Shown: positions 1-10,200, counted from the first letter of the stretch. The stretch is DNA of 64,000 nucleotides from Nocardia bovistercoris (GCF_015674855.1 NZ_JADMLG010000009.1:273541-337540); one strand, 5' to 3'. Notes: generated by a model not told the origin, from the letters alone. A program made the numbers and translations.

Positions 1-3
1 ATA

Positions 4-357
4 TCAGCCGCTGCAGCCGATATCGAACAGATTGCCCTCCGGATCGGCGAGCGTCGCCCACTTCGCGCCGAATTCGTCGAAGTCGGCGAGGTGTTTCGCG
101 CCGAGGCCGATCGCACGCTCGACGTGCTCGCGCCACTGTTCGGAGTGCAGATCGAGATGGATCACATTCTTGCCGGGCGTCTTGTCGGGCACCGCGATGA
201 ACATCAGCGCCGGTCGAGCGCTCGCGCCGAGGCCGACCGTGGCGAAATGCTCGCTCGCGTCCTGGTCGACCGGCAGTTCGAGCAGCGCGGACCAGAAGCC
301 CGCGAGCGCCGCCGCGTTCTCGCAGTCGAAGGTGACATGACCGAGGGAAAGAGACAT
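4..357 (-). CDS. VOC (glyoxalase/bleomycin-resistance) family protein
   Basis: A 117-residue protein with the single betaalphabetabetabeta module of the VOC superfamily. It opens with LGHVTFDCEN and ends with WATLADPEGNLFDIG, the usual DPEGN-x-F/I close of the fold. The length suits one VOC half, which would dimerise. VOC members bind a metal or a small ligand and act as lyases, dioxygenases or drug-binding proteins; the substrate cannot be read from the sequence. The ATG at 357 and the TCA-complement stop at 4-6 are both inside the window, so the gene is complete. It starts about 10 bases after the stop of the MerR regulator on the same strand, so the two are probably one transcription unit with the VOC protein as the regulated partner. 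Confidence 0.85.
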   Translation of the reverse strand: MSLSLGHVTFDCENAAALAGFWSALLELPVDQDASEHFATVGLGASARPALMFIAVPDKTPGKNVIHLDLHSEQWREHVERAIGLGAKHLADFDEFGAKWATLADPEGNLFDIGCSG

Positions 358-367
358 GGTTCTCCTG

Positions 368-1189
368 TCATTGGTGTGCGATGGGCCAGCAGACTTCGGT
401 GATGTAGTCGGCCGGGTTGTCGGTGTCGTCGGGGGAGGTCAGGTAGATCTCGCGTACGGGTTCGAGCAGCGAGACGTCGTGTTCGGCGACGTGGGTGCCC
501 AGCGCGCCGTAGGTGCGGTCGAAATCCTCGAAGGGGCCGAGGTGCATGGCCACCGCGAACCGGCGCGCGGGCAGTTCGACCCGGGCGAGACCGTCGCGCG
601 CGAGATCGGGGATCTCGGTGTCCTCGGGCAGCGGCACATAGGCAAGCACCTCGCCGAGGTCGTGTTCGAAGAAGTCGAGTGAGTAGGTCGCGCCGCCGGG
701 ACCGGCCGGTTCGATGCCCGCCGCGGCCAGCGCCCCGTACAGCTGCCCGAACGTGGATTCGCACCAGGCGCCCGTGTCGGCACGGTCGATGACGGCGCGC
801 AGGCCGAGCGCGGGAAAGGCGGCGGAGGTGCGGTATTCGACGGTGACCGGCGCGGCCGGGGTGAGCAGTGCGCGCAGTGAGGTGACCACCTCGCGGGTGC
901 GTTGGAGTTGCTCCTCCATGCGTTCCAGGTGCGCGCGCAGGGTCGCGTCGCGCGCGCCGAGGTCCGGCGCGTCGAGGACCGCCTTGATCTCCGGCAGCGG
1001 CATGTCGAGTCGGCGCAGCCTGCGGATGAGGTGCGCGTCGGCGACCTGATCGGTGGAGTACCTGCGGTAGCCGGACCCGACGTCGATCTCGACCGGAACG
1101 AGCAGGGCTATCTCGTGGTAATGCCGCAGCGTCTTCACGGTGAGATAGGTCAGCCTGCTGAATTCGCCGATCGATACCGTCGCTGTCAT
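368..1189 (-). CDS. MerR-family regulator with GyrI-like effector-binding domain
   Basis: A transcription factor of about 273 residues. The N-terminal winged helix begins SIGEFSRLTYLTVKTLRHYH, the standard MerR recognition helix plus wing. A dimerisation helix follows (LERMEEQLQRTREVV), then a GyrI/AraC-type effector-binding domain of about 150 residues. Proteins of this build (BmrR-like) bind bulky hydrophobic ligands and twist a long promoter spacer. The frame is open to a GTG at 1204, but an SD-like GGAGGG abuts that codon. The ATG at 1189 matches the family N-terminus and was chosen. The gene is immediately upstream of the VOC gene and likely co-transcribed. The ligand is unknown. Confidence 0.85.
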   Translation of the reverse strand: MTATVSIGEFSRLTYLTVKTLRHYHEIALLVPVEIDVGSGYRRYSTDQVADAHLIRRLRRLDMPLPEIKAVLDAPDLGARDATLRAHLERMEEQLQRTREVVTSLRALLTPAAPVTVEYRTSAAFPALGLRAVIDRADTGAWCESTFGQLYGALAAAGIEPAGPGGATYSLDFFEHDLGEVLAYVPLPEDTEIPDLARDGLARVELPARRFAVAMHLGPFEDFDRTYGALGTHVAEHDVSLLEPVREIYLTSPDDTDNPADYITEVCWPIAHQ

Positions 1190-1303
1190 GGGTTCAGCGA
1201 ACACCCTCCGGTGAGGGGAGAGTCAACAGGTCACGGTGACGCGCGGGAGTGTTCCGGCCTTCCACTAGGCTTGGCGGCGACACCTTCCGCAGAGAGGAAT
1301 GCC

Positions 1304-1645
1304 GTGCAGCCCGGTGGTCAGTTCGACATGCAGCAGTTACTCGCCCAAGCTCAGCAGATGCAGCAGGCCATGGTCGAGGCCCAGGCCGAACTCGCGGCCG
1401 CCGAGGTCGAGGGCCAGGCGGGCGGCGGGCTGGTGAAGGTCACCATCAAGGCGGGCGGCGAGGTCGTCGCGCTCACCATCGACCCCAAGGTCGTCGATCC
1501 CGACGATGTCGAAGGGCTACAGGATCTGGTGATCGGCGCGGTCAACGCGGCGCTGGCCAACGCGCAGGATCTCGCGGCCGAACGCCTCGGTCCGCTCGCG
1601 GGCGGACTCGGCGGCGGTGCGCTGCCCGGTCTGCCGGAATTCTGA
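1304..1645 (+). CDS. YbaB/EbfC family nucleoid-associated protein
   Basis: A 113-residue protein of the YbaB/EbfC family, small dimeric DNA-binding proteins that coat the nucleoid. The family signature is clear: a Gln/Met/Ala-rich first helix (MQQLLAQAQQMQQAM), then VKVTIKAGGEVVALTID, then the DDVEGLQDLV helix and a Gly-rich tail. The GTG at 1304 has a GAGGA five bases upstream; an in-frame ATG at 1328 is less well placed. The recR gene follows 10 bases after the stop, the common ybaB-recR pairing of bacteria (often with dnaX upstream, which is not in the window). The role in recombination is known from context in other species, not from this sequence. Confidence 0.95.
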   Translation: MQPGGQFDMQQLLAQAQQMQQAMVEAQAELAAAEVEGQAGGGLVKVTIKAGGEVVALTIDPKVVDPDDVEGLQDLVIGAVNAALANAQDLAAERLGPLAGGLGGGALPGLPEF

Positions 1646-1655
1646 GGGTCGCGGG

Positions 1656-2264
1656 TTGTACGAGGGGCCGGTCCAGGATCTGATCGACGAACTGGGCAAA
1701 CTCCCCGGCGTCGGGCCGAAGAGCGCGCAGCGCATCGCCTTCCACCTGCTCCAGGTGGAACCGCCCGAGATCGACCGGCTCCAGGCCGCGTTGCAGAAGG
1801 TGCGCGACGGCGTGCGGTTCTGCGCCGCCTGCGGCACCGTCTCCGACAACGAACTGTGCCGGATCTGCGCCGACCCGCGCCGCGACCGCACCATGATCTG
1901 CGTGGTCGAGGAACCGAAAGACGTGCAGGCCATCGAACGCACCCGCGAATTCCGCGGTCGCTACCACGTGCTCGGCGGCGCGCTCGACCCGCTCAGCGGT
2001 GTCGGGCCCGACCAGTTGCGGATCAGGGAACTGTTGGCCCGCATCGGCAATCAGAGCGACGGCGTCGACGTGTCGGAGGTGATCATCGCCACCGACCCGA
2101 ACACCGAGGGCGAGGCCACCGCGACCTATCTCGTGCGGATGCTGCGCGATTTCCCCGGTCTCAGCGTGACTCGGCTCGCTTCCGGTCTGCCGATGGGCGG
2201 CGACCTCGAATTCGCCGACGAATTGACCCTCGGTCGAGCGCTGTCCGGACGTCGCGCGCTGTAG
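1656..2264 (+). CDS. recR: Recombination protein RecR
   Basis: RecR works with RecO and RecF to load RecA on gapped DNA. The 202-residue product has all family parts in order: an N-terminal helix-hairpin-helix (LGKLPGVGPKSAQRIAFHLL), a C4 zinc finger (CAACGTVSDNELCRIC), a Toprim domain starting at the EEPKD acidic cluster, and the C-terminal IASGLPMGGDLEFADE-type segment (here LASGLPMGGDLEFAD). The start is a TTG at 1656, picked because family members begin at LYEGPVQDLIDEL or its equivalent. A TGAGGG ribosome site overlaps the ybaB stop seven bases upstream, so translation is probably coupled to ybaB. A short palindrome CGCGCTGTAGCGCG covers the stop codon. Confidence 0.97.
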   Translation: MYEGPVQDLIDELGKLPGVGPKSAQRIAFHLLQVEPPEIDRLQAALQKVRDGVRFCAACGTVSDNELCRICADPRRDRTMICVVEEPKDVQAIERTREFRGRYHVLGGALDPLSGVGPDQLRIRELLARIGNQSDGVDVSEVIIATDPNTEGEATATYLVRMLRDFPGLSVTRLASGLPMGGDLEFADELTLGRALSGRRAL

Positions 2265-2369
2265 CGCGGGCAGTTCGGGGGTCTGCGCTCTCAGGGGCCG
2301 ACCTGCGGCTTCGACTCAGCCGAGGTCGAGCGGACGCGGGTGGGTTGGTCAGCTGTGGCCGAGCATCGG

Positions 2370-3008
2370 TCAGAAGTCGACCCTGCTCCAGCCGGGATCG
2401 GGCAGTTCATTGCCTTCGGCCCAGGTCCAGAAGAGTTCCGCGACCCGCTTCGGATCCTCGACGGTCGCGCCGAAATGCCGTTCGGGTGCGCCGTCGCGAT
2501 ATTCGACGGTGTAGGAGCCGGAGGGGTCGCGATAGGTCTGGATGTAGACCTGTTCGCCGCGTTCCGCGATCAGATACGGATTCGGCCCCGACAGCTCCGG
2601 AACCCACAGGTGCGCCAACGATTCGGTGAGGTAGGGAAACTCTCCCGCGCCACCGTGCGTCACGTGGACTTCCGCGCGCCCCGCCGGATCGATCAACCAG
2701 GTGAGCTGCGGGTCGTACACCGCGTAGCCGCGCGGTGTGGCGATCTCGAACAGCAGCGCGCGCACGAACCCGATCGCGTCGTAGGGACCGCTGACATACA
2801 GCGCGTTCCCGGTCGCCGCCCCGCCGACCCGCTCGGCGCCGAGAAAGGTATCCGCCTCGGGCAACTCCGCGTCCCGCGCATTGATCACCGCCGCCATCTC
2901 CGCCACCACCGCGACCTCGCCCACCCCGTTCTGCGCCGCGAGGTACTCGTCCACCTCCTCCGGCGTAACGGCTACCCCCGACGGCACCAACACGTGGTCG
3001 TAATTCAC
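2370..3008 (-). CDS. Uncharacterised protein (about 212 residues)
   Basis: An acidic soluble protein of about 212 residues with no signal peptide or membrane segment. Codon third positions are strongly GC and the frame is long and clean, so it is very probably real. The C-terminus (VAELFWTWAEGNELPDPGW) has the shape of the end of Imm1-type immunity proteins, with a Trp-rich helix and a Pro-x-x-x-W close. I cannot confirm that family and no toxin gene is adjacent. The GTG at 3008 follows a GGCGGG stretch and was preferred to a GTG at 3035. It is convergent with recR and followed on the same strand by the Cys-rich gene at 3124. Confidence 0.7.
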   Translation of the reverse strand: MNYDHVLVPSGVAVTPEEVDEYLAAQNGVGEVAVVAEMAAVINARDAELPEADTFLGAERVGGAATGNALYVSGPYDAIGFVRALLFEIATPRGYAVYDPQLTWLIDPAGRAEVHVTHGGAGEFPYLTESLAHLWVPELSGPNPYLIAERGEQVYIQTYRDPSGSYTVEYRDGAPERHFGATVEDPKRVAELFWTWAEGNELPDPGWSRVDF

Positions 3009-3123
3009 CCCGCCCACCCTACGACCCCACCCCACTCACCCCCGGCTGCCCTACCATCGACTCCGACAACCAGCGAAGGACGGTCATCGTTCGATCGGAC
3101 CGTCGACATCGCGTCGACTGAGG

Positions 3124-3330
3124 TCAGGCCGTTTCGGCTCGGTGGTCGGGGTGGGCGCAGGGGCAGCCGCCTGCCAGGTCGGTGCAGTCGACTACGAAGG
3201 TGTGGCGGGCGTGGGTGGGGTCGGTGCAGTCGGGGTCGGTGCATTCGGTGGCGTTGTGAGGGTGGACGATCAGGGTGCCGTGGCAGTGGTCGATCGCGGC
3301 GCGGCAGGATCGGCACTCCGGTGTCGGCAT
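3124..3330 (-). CDS. Small Cys/His-rich putative zinc-ribbon protein
   Basis: A 68-residue protein with nine Cys and about eight His residues. Pairs such as CRSC, CTDPDCTDP and CPCAHPDH suggest two or more zinc-binding knuckles. The ATG at 3330 has a strong GGGAGG ribosome site just upstream (read on the minus strand), which argues strongly for a real gene. It sits head-to-head with the transglutaminase operon that begins at 3484, and the 153 bases between them probably hold both promoters. No function is known to me. It could be a partner of that operon or simply a neighbour. Confidence 0.75.
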   Translation of the reverse strand: MPTPECRSCRAAIDHCHGTLIVHPHNATECTDPDCTDPTHARHTFVVDCTDLAGGCPCAHPDHRAETA

Positions 3331-3483
3331 GGGACCTCCCGATGTGAACTCTGGGTGACTCCGGTCTTATCACCGTGGTCCGACAGGTGAGGTGATGGCC
3401 GGAGGTGTGTCGCAATGTTGCCGTAGGGAAAACGCCAGGTTGATGGCTCGGCACCGGGTCGCGGGGTGTGGTGAACTTGCTGC

Positions 3484-6400
3484 ATGGGCATCAAGGTGTC
3501 GCTCGAACACCGGACCGCGTATACCTTCGACCGGTTGGTGCAGGTGTATCCGCACGTGGTGCGGTTGCGTCCGGCTCCGCACTCCCGGACCAGGATCGAG
3601 GCGTACTCGATGCGGGTGACGCCGGCCGAGCACTGGGTGAACTGGCAGCAGGACGCGTTCGGCAACTTCCTTGCCCGGCTTGTCTTCCCGGAGCCGACGC
3701 GGGAGCTCTCGATCACCATCGGGCTGGTGGCCGACCTCGAGGTGGTCAACCCGTTCGACTTCTTCATCGAGGATTCCGCCGAGTACTTCCCGTTCGCCTA
3801 CGGCAAGGAACTCACCGACGACCTCGAGCCGTATCTGCGGCCGGTGGACGAGACGGGGCCCGGCACGGGTCCGGGTGAGCTCGTGCGGGAGTGGGTGCGC
3901 GCCCACCGCCCGGATGGCGAGCCGCGCACCATCGACTTCCTGGTCGAGGTCAATCGGGTGCTGCGCGAACACGTCGGGTACACGGTGCGGATGGAGCCGG
4001 GCGTGCAGTCGCCGGATCACACACTGCGCACCGCCATCGGTTCCTGCCGCGACTCGGCGTGGCTGCTGGTGTCGATCCTGCGGGAATTCGGGCTCGCGGC
4101 CCGGTTCGTCTCCGGATACCTGGTGCAACTCGCCCAGGATGTGGCGTCGCTGGACGGCCCGTCCGGTCCCGCCGCCGATTTCACCGACCTGCACGCCTGG
4201 ACCGAGGTGTACGTGCCCGGAGCCGGGTGGATCGGCATGGACCCGACCTCCGGCCTGTTCGCGGGCGAGGGGCACATCCCGCTCGCCGCCACTCCGCACC
4301 CGACCTCGTCGGCGGCGATCACCGGCGCGACCGACAAGACCGAGGCGACCCTCGACTTCTCCAACACGGTCCGACGCATCCACGAGGACCCTCGGGTCAC
4401 GCTGCCCTACACCGATTCCCAGTGGACCCGCATCACGGCGGCGGGCATCGCGCTCGACACGCGGATGGCGGCCGACGGTATCGGGCTCACCATCGGCGGC
4501 GAACCGACGTTCGTGTCGATCGACGACCAGATCAGCCCCGAGTGGACCACCGCCGCCGACGGCACGCACAAACGGGAGCGCGCCGTCGACCTGGCCGATC
4601 GCCTGAAACGCATCTACGCCCCGACCGGTATCGCGCAGTATCGCCAGGGCAAGTGGTATCCGGGTGAGCCGTTGCCGCGCTGGGAGATCGCCCTCGCTTG
4701 GCGCACCGACGGCGAACCGCTGTGGACCCGCCCCGACCTGCTCCTCGATCCGTGGACTCCGGTGGATCTCGCCCCGAAGCCATCCGCTCCCGAGATGCTT
4801 TCGGATACGAACGGCGGGCACGGGCGAAACGGCGCAAGCGCGCGGGACGGCGCGGACACGAATGACGGCGCGGGCGCACCGGATGGCGCGGGCGCACATC
4901 GCGGTGCGGGCGAAGGCGCAAGTGAGCGAAATGGAGCGAGCGCTCACAAGGAGACAGGTGCGCAGGACGACGTAGTCGAGCGCACACGTGACGATTCGGG
5001 CGGGGATCCATCGGAACTGCCCGCTGACGGCACCGACATCCGGACCGTGCGCGTCGAGGGCAATTCGAATGTCGGCACGCTCCCGCGCCGAGTGGTGCCC
5101 GCCGCCGATTCCGCAGCGGCCGAAGCCCTGATCGGCCATCTCGCGGACGGGCTCGGCCTGCCCGAAACCCAGGTCCGCCCGGCCTACGAGGACCCGCTGG
5201 CCCGCCTGGCCGCGACCATGCGGATGCCTTCGGGCGACCCGGTCGTCGCCGACGACATCGATCCCGAGCGCGATTCGCTCGAGGCCCGCGCTGAACTGCT
5301 GCGCCGACTGGAGGATTCGGTCGCCGACCCGATCGCCTACGTGCTCCCGCTGTATCGCCGGGCCGACGGCGGCGGCTGGGCCAGCGCGGACTGGCGGCTG
5401 CGGCGCGGCCGGTCCGAACACCGCCCGACCGGCCGGATCGTTCTGGCGGAGGGCGATTCTCCCGCCGGTCTCAGACTGCCGCTCGACGCCATCTCCTGGG
5501 GTGTGCCGCGCCCGCGTCCCGACAGTGATCCGCTGTTCATGGGCCCGCTGCGCCCGGATCGCAAGGAACCGCCCGCCGTGGTCGAGTCCGGGTACTGGGA
5601 GCCGACCACCGCCGTGGTCGCCGAGGTGCGCGACAACCGACTGCACGTATTCCTGCCGCCGGTGGACACTCTGGCGGATTTCGTCGACCTGATCGGGCGG
5701 GTCGAAGCCGCCGCGGCGGCCTCGGGTCAGCCGGTGGTGCTGGAAGGTTACGGACCGCCCGTCGACGCCCGGCTACAGACGCTGTCGGTGACCCCCGACC
5801 CCGGCGTCATCGAGGTCAACGTGCAGCCCACAGCCTCCTTCGCGGAACAGGCCGACCTGCTGTCCACGCTCTACGACCAGGCCAGGCTGGCCCGCCTCGG
5901 CACCGAATCCTTCGACGTCGACGGCAGTTCCAGCGGCACCGGCGGCGGCAACCACATCACCCTCGGCGGTGTGAACCCCGCGAGCTCGCCCATCCTGCGC
6001 AGGCCGGACCTGCTCGTGTCGATGCTGACCTACTGGCAGCGGCATCCGTCGCTGTCGTACCTGTTCTCCGGCCGGTTCATCGGCCCGACCTCGCAGGCGC
6101 CGCGCATCGACGAGGGCAGGGAGGGCGCGCTCTACGAACTCGAGATCGCCTTCGCCGAGATCGCCCGCCTCACCGCCGATTCGCCGGGCGACGAGCCGGT
6201 CGCGCCGTGGCAGGTGGATCGCGCGCTGCGGCACCTGCTCACCGACCTGACCGGCAACACCCATCGCGCCGAGTTCTGCATCGACAAGCTGTACAACCCG
6301 GATTCGGCGCGCGGTCGACTCGGTCTGCTGGAGTTGCGCGGTTTCGAGATGCCGCCGCATTTCCAGATGGCGATGGTGCAGTCGCTGCTGGTTCGAGGCA

Positions 6401-7173
6401 TCGTGACGATGTTCTGGGCGCGGCCCTATCACGCCAAGCTCATCCGCCACGGCGCCAACCTGCACGGTCGGTATCTGCTGCCGCACTTCATCTCCACCGA
6501 TATCGCCGAGGTCGCCGCCGACCTGCGCGCGGCCGGTATCGAATTCGACACCGGTTGGCTCGATCCGTTCACCGAGTTCAGGTTCCCCCGCATCGGCACG
6601 GTGGTACTCGGCGATGTGGAGATCGAGGTGCGCGGCGCGATCGAACCGTGGCACACCCTCGGCGAGCAGACCGTCGCCTCCGGCACCGCCCGCTACGTCG
6701 ATTCCTCGGTGGAGCGCATCCAGGTCAGGGTCGTCGGCGCCGATCGCGACCGTTTCGTCGTTACCTGCAATGGCGCGCCGGTCCCGCTGCTGGCTACCGA
6801 CAAGGCCGATGTGCAAGTGGCCGGTATCCGCTACCGCGCGTGGCAGCCGCCGAACGCGCTGCATCCCACCATCACCGTCGACGCACCGCTGGTCTTCGAC
6901 CTGATCGACGCCGAGACCGGAATCTCGCGCGGCGGCTGCACCTATCACGTCTCCCACCCCGGCGGCCAGTACTGGGAGGATCCGCCGGTGAACGCGGTGG
7001 TCGCGCAATCGCGGCGCAACCGGCGTTTCGAGGCCGCGGGTCACACCACCGCGCCGGTCGATACCGGGTTGTTGCGTGCGAAGATTGCGGCACAGTCGAC
7101 CGATGTGGGCGCACCGGGCATCCTGGATCTACGCCGGGCTCGTACCGTGTGGGGACTGTCCAGCGACCGGTAG
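3484..7173 (+). CDS. Large transglutaminase-like protein with DUF2126 region
   Basis: A 1229-residue protein resembling M. tuberculosis Rv2566. Residues 1-90 form the bacterial transglutaminase N-terminal beta domain (MGIKVSLEHRTAYTFDRLVQ). A transglutaminase/protease core follows with Cys188 (GSCRDSAW), His237 (DLHAWTEVY) and Asp253 (GMDPTSG) as the triad. From about 330 on lies the long DUF2126 region. A low-complexity Gly/Ala/Asp segment at about 439-510 looks like a lineage-specific insert. Members occur next to circularly permuted ATP-grasp, alpha-E and zinc peptidase genes and are predicted, by Aravind-type genome analyses, to process or tag peptides. It starts the operon; the next gene begins 28 bases after its stop. 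No secretion signal is visible. Confidence 0.9.
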   Translation: MGIKVSLEHRTAYTFDRLVQVYPHVVRLRPAPHSRTRIEAYSMRVTPAEHWVNWQQDAFGNFLARLVFPEPTRELSITIGLVADLEVVNPFDFFIEDSAEYFPFAYGKELTDDLEPYLRPVDETGPGTGPGELVREWVRAHRPDGEPRTIDFLVEVNRVLREHVGYTVRMEPGVQSPDHTLRTAIGSCRDSAWLLVSILREFGLAARFVSGYLVQLAQDVASLDGPSGPAADFTDLHAWTEVYVPGAGWIGMDPTSGLFAGEGHIPLAATPHPTSSAAITGATDKTEATLDFSNTVRRIHEDPRVTLPYTDSQWTRITAAGIALDTRMAADGIGLTIGGEPTFVSIDDQISPEWTTAADGTHKRERAVDLADRLKRIYAPTGIAQYRQGKWYPGEPLPRWEIALAWRTDGEPLWTRPDLLLDPWTPVDLAPKPSAPEMLSDTNGGHGRNGASARDGADTNDGAGAPDGAGAHRGAGEGASERNGASAHKETGAQDDVVERTRDDSGGDPSELPADGTDIRTVRVEGNSNVGTLPRRVVPAADSAAAEALIGHLADGLGLPETQVRPAYEDPLARLAATMRMPSGDPVVADDIDPERDSLEARAELLRRLEDSVADPIAYVLPLYRRADGGGWASADWRLRRGRSEHRPTGRIVLAEGDSPAGLRLPLDAISWGVPRPRPDSDPLFMGPLRPDRKEPPAVVESGYWEPTTAVVAEVRDNRLHVFLPPVDTLADFVDLIGRVEAAAAASGQPVVLEGYGPPVDARLQTLSVTPDPGVIEVNVQPTASFAEQADLLSTLYDQARLARLGTESFDVDGSSSGTGGGNHITLGGVNPASSPILRRPDLLVSMLTYWQRHPSLSYLFSGRFIGPTSQAPRIDEGREGALYELEIAFAEIARLTADSPGDEPVAPWQVDRALRHLLTDLTGNTHRAEFCIDKLYNPDSARGRLGLLELRGFEMPPHFQMAMVQSLLVRGIVTMFWARPYHAKLIRHGANLHGRYLLPHFISTDIAEVAADLRAAGIEFDTGWLDPFTEFRFPRIGTVVLGDVEIEVRGAIEPWHTLGEQTVASGTARYVDSSVERIQVRVVGADRDRFVVTCNGAPVPLLATDKADVQVAGIRYRAWQPPNALHPTITVDAPLVFDLIDAETGISRGGCTYHVSHPGGQYWEDPPVNAVVAQSRRNRRFEAAGHTTAPVDTGLLRAKIAAQSTDVGAPGILDLRRARTVWGLSSDR

Positions 7174-7201
7174 ACACGTCCGGCAGGGAAGTGAGGTCGG
7201 C

Positions 7202-10200
7202 ATGGTGGCCGATGGCGAGACATCCGGACAGCGGACATGGGCGGACGTCCTCGAATCCGTGCGGGACGACGACGAGGACGGGGGACAGGCACATGGTGCG
7301 GCGGTGCGTGCGACGGATGTTCGTGAGCTGAGGGTGCGCGCGGAGATCGCCGAACAGTTCGCCCGCTACCGCGCGGAGAGCGGCGAACACGGCTTCGACG
7401 AATGCGGTATGCCGATTCCGGGCCACTACGACGAACTGGTCGGCGCCGACGGCCGGATCCGGCCGATGTGGTCGGAACTGTCCGCCGATTTCGTGCACCT
7501 CGGCACCGCGGGGCTCGGGCGTCTGGACACCAGGCTGCGCAGGCTCATCGAGGACGACGGCATCACCTACACCGAGGTAAACGGGTCGGGCGAGAAGGTC
7601 ATCCCGGTGCCGTGGCGGCTCGACCCGATTCCGCTGCTGGTGTCGGCCGACGACTGGAGCAGGCTGGAAGCCGGTCTGTTGCAGCGCTCGCGGGTGCTGG
7701 ACGAGGTGCTCACCGACGTCTACGGTTCGCGGCGCACCCTCACCTCCGGGCTGCTTCCGCCGGAAATCGTTTTCGGCAACACCGGTTACGTGCGTGCCGC
7801 GCACGGCATCACCATTCCCGGCAGGCACCAACTGTTCCTGCACGCCTGCGATATCAGCCGGTGGGGCGACGGACAGTTCCGCGTTATCGCCGACTGGGCG
7901 CAGGCGCCGTCCGGGGCGGGTTACGCGTTGGCCGACCGCAGGGTGGTCTCCACCGCGATCCCGGAATCCTTCGAACATTCCGGCCCGCGTCCGCTGACAC
8001 CGTTCGCGCGCGCCATGCGGATGATGCTCATCGAAGCCGCGCCGGTCGCCGACGTGGACGACCCGATGGTGGTGGTCCTGAGTCCGGGCGTGCACTCCGA
8101 AACCGCCTTCGACCAGGCATATCTGGCCGCCACACTGGGTTTCCCGCTGGTGGAGAGCGCCGATCTGGTGGTCCGCGACGGAGCGCTGTGGATGCGTTCG
8201 CTCGGCACCCTGAAACGGGTGGACGTGGTGCTGCGGCGCGTCGACTCGGAATTCTCCGATCCGCTCGACCTTCGCCCCGATTCGCAACTCGGTGTGGTCG
8301 GGCTGGTCGAGGTGCTGCGCCGCGGCGCGGTCACGGTGGTCAACACGCTCGGCAGCGGTCTGCTGGAAAGTCCCGCGCTCACCGGATTCCTGCCGAGGAT
8401 CTCGCGCGCCCTGCTCGGCGAGGAACTGCTGCTGGAGAGTGCACCTTCGTATTGGGGCGGTGACGAAACCGAACTCTCGCACCTGTTGGCGAACCTGTCG
8501 CGGCTGGTCATACGGTCGGCCGTGGACGGCTCCACCATTTTCGGGCCGGGGCTCGCCGCCGCCGAACGCGCCGAACTGAAGGCGCGCGTCGAAGCCGCTC
8601 CGTGGCAGTGGGTCGGGCAGGAACCCGCGCAGTTCTCGGTCGCGCCCGCCGTGCAGGGCTACGGCGGACTCGCCGCCGCCCCGGTCGGCATGCGATTGTT
8701 CGCACTCGCCCGACGCGGCGGCTACACCGCGATGACGGGTGGACTCGGCCAACTTCGACACCGCCTCGCACCCGACCGGTCGGTCATCAAGGTCGCGGCC
8801 AAGGACGTGTGGGTGCGCACCGCCCCTTCCGCGGTGACGGCGGTCTCGGCCGAACCGCACACCGAGGAACGGCTGTTCCGCCCCGAACCCGTCGTGGAAG
8901 CGATCAGTTCGCCCCGCGTCCTCAACGACCTGTTCTGGATGGGCCGCTACAGCGAACGCGCCGAATCCGTTGCCCGCCTGCTCATCGCCACCCACGACCG
9001 CTACCAGGACTACCGCTACCGCCCGTGGCTGGAAGGAGCGGAAGCCGTCCCGGTCCTGATGGCGGCTCTCGCCAGAAGCACCGGAACCATCGCGCCACCC
9101 GCCGTGGTCTCGGTCATCCCCCGCCCGACCCCACCCGTACCGCAACAGCCGAATCCGCTGCACGCAAAGGATTCCGGACCGAACGGTGCACCCACCCCCG
9201 CCGGTGGGTCCGGCGCGGAGCAGTCACAATCGGGTGCCGGTCAGTCGCAGTCGGTTGGTGGACAGGCGCATTCGACAAGCGGTCCGTCGCATCCGAACGG
9301 CGGACAGACACAGTCGACCGAGGGGCAGCCGCGATCGAACGAAACGCGGACGCCGTCCAGCGGTGGCCCCGGTGCGGGCAGCGAGGAACCGTCGCAGTCC
9401 GATGCCGCACGTGAAGCAGGGCGGCCCACATCGGGGATGTCCCAGTCGATGCCGGGGATGTCGCAATCTTCGTCCGGACAGTCGATGCCGGGGATGTCCC
9501 AGTCCGGTGCGGGCCAATCGATGTCGGAGGCATCGCAAAGCATTGCTGGGCAGTCGGATTCGTATCCGGAGCCGGAGAAGTCGTCGGCATCCGACGCGGA
9601 GGGCCGCGAATCCGGCGCCGCGCGGGCCGACCACTCGCGGGTCGCCGAGTCGAGGAAATCGACGGGCATGCCCGACTCGGAAGACCTGGCGGCGCGTTCG
9701 GGCCGCACCGGTTCCGGGGCCACGGCCGACTCCGAACTCGCGGCCGAGACCGAGAGCGCGATCGGTTCCGAAGGGACGGCCGGACCTGGCGAATCGGTGC
9801 GGCCCGAGGCCGGGTCGTCCACCGATCGGCCGACGAATACCGTTGCCACGCCCGAAGATCCGCTCGCGTCGGTGACCGGGCAGGTGCGGAACAGGGCGAG
9901 TGTGGCGGGGGCTTCTCGGGAAGGGTACGAGTATCTGGTGTCGCTGACCATCGACCGGGAACTGCCGGGCTCGCTGGCCTTCGCCATCGACCGGTACGGT
10001 TCGGCCGCGCGTGCGGTGCGCGATCAGCTGTCGCAGGACACCTGGATGATCCTGAGCGCGGTGGATCGCGCGCTCGCGGAGTACCGCGACGCCGACACCA
10101 ACGAGGAGGCGGCGTTGTCGGCGGTGCATTCGCTGACTTTGGCCGCGCTGCTCTCGCTGTCCGGGATCGGATCGGAATCGCTGGTGCGCGACGCCGGTTG

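Noticed and set aside
204..764. Long Arg-rich frames opposite or beside the MerR and VOC genes
   Set aside because: Very high Arg/Ala/Pro content and lower coding bias than the true genes on the same DNA; typical shadows of GC-rich coding.
3370..5646. A 758-residue minus-strand frame over the transglutaminase gene
   Set aside because: It lies exactly opposite a well-supported family protein with catalytic motifs and has the antisense codon pattern.
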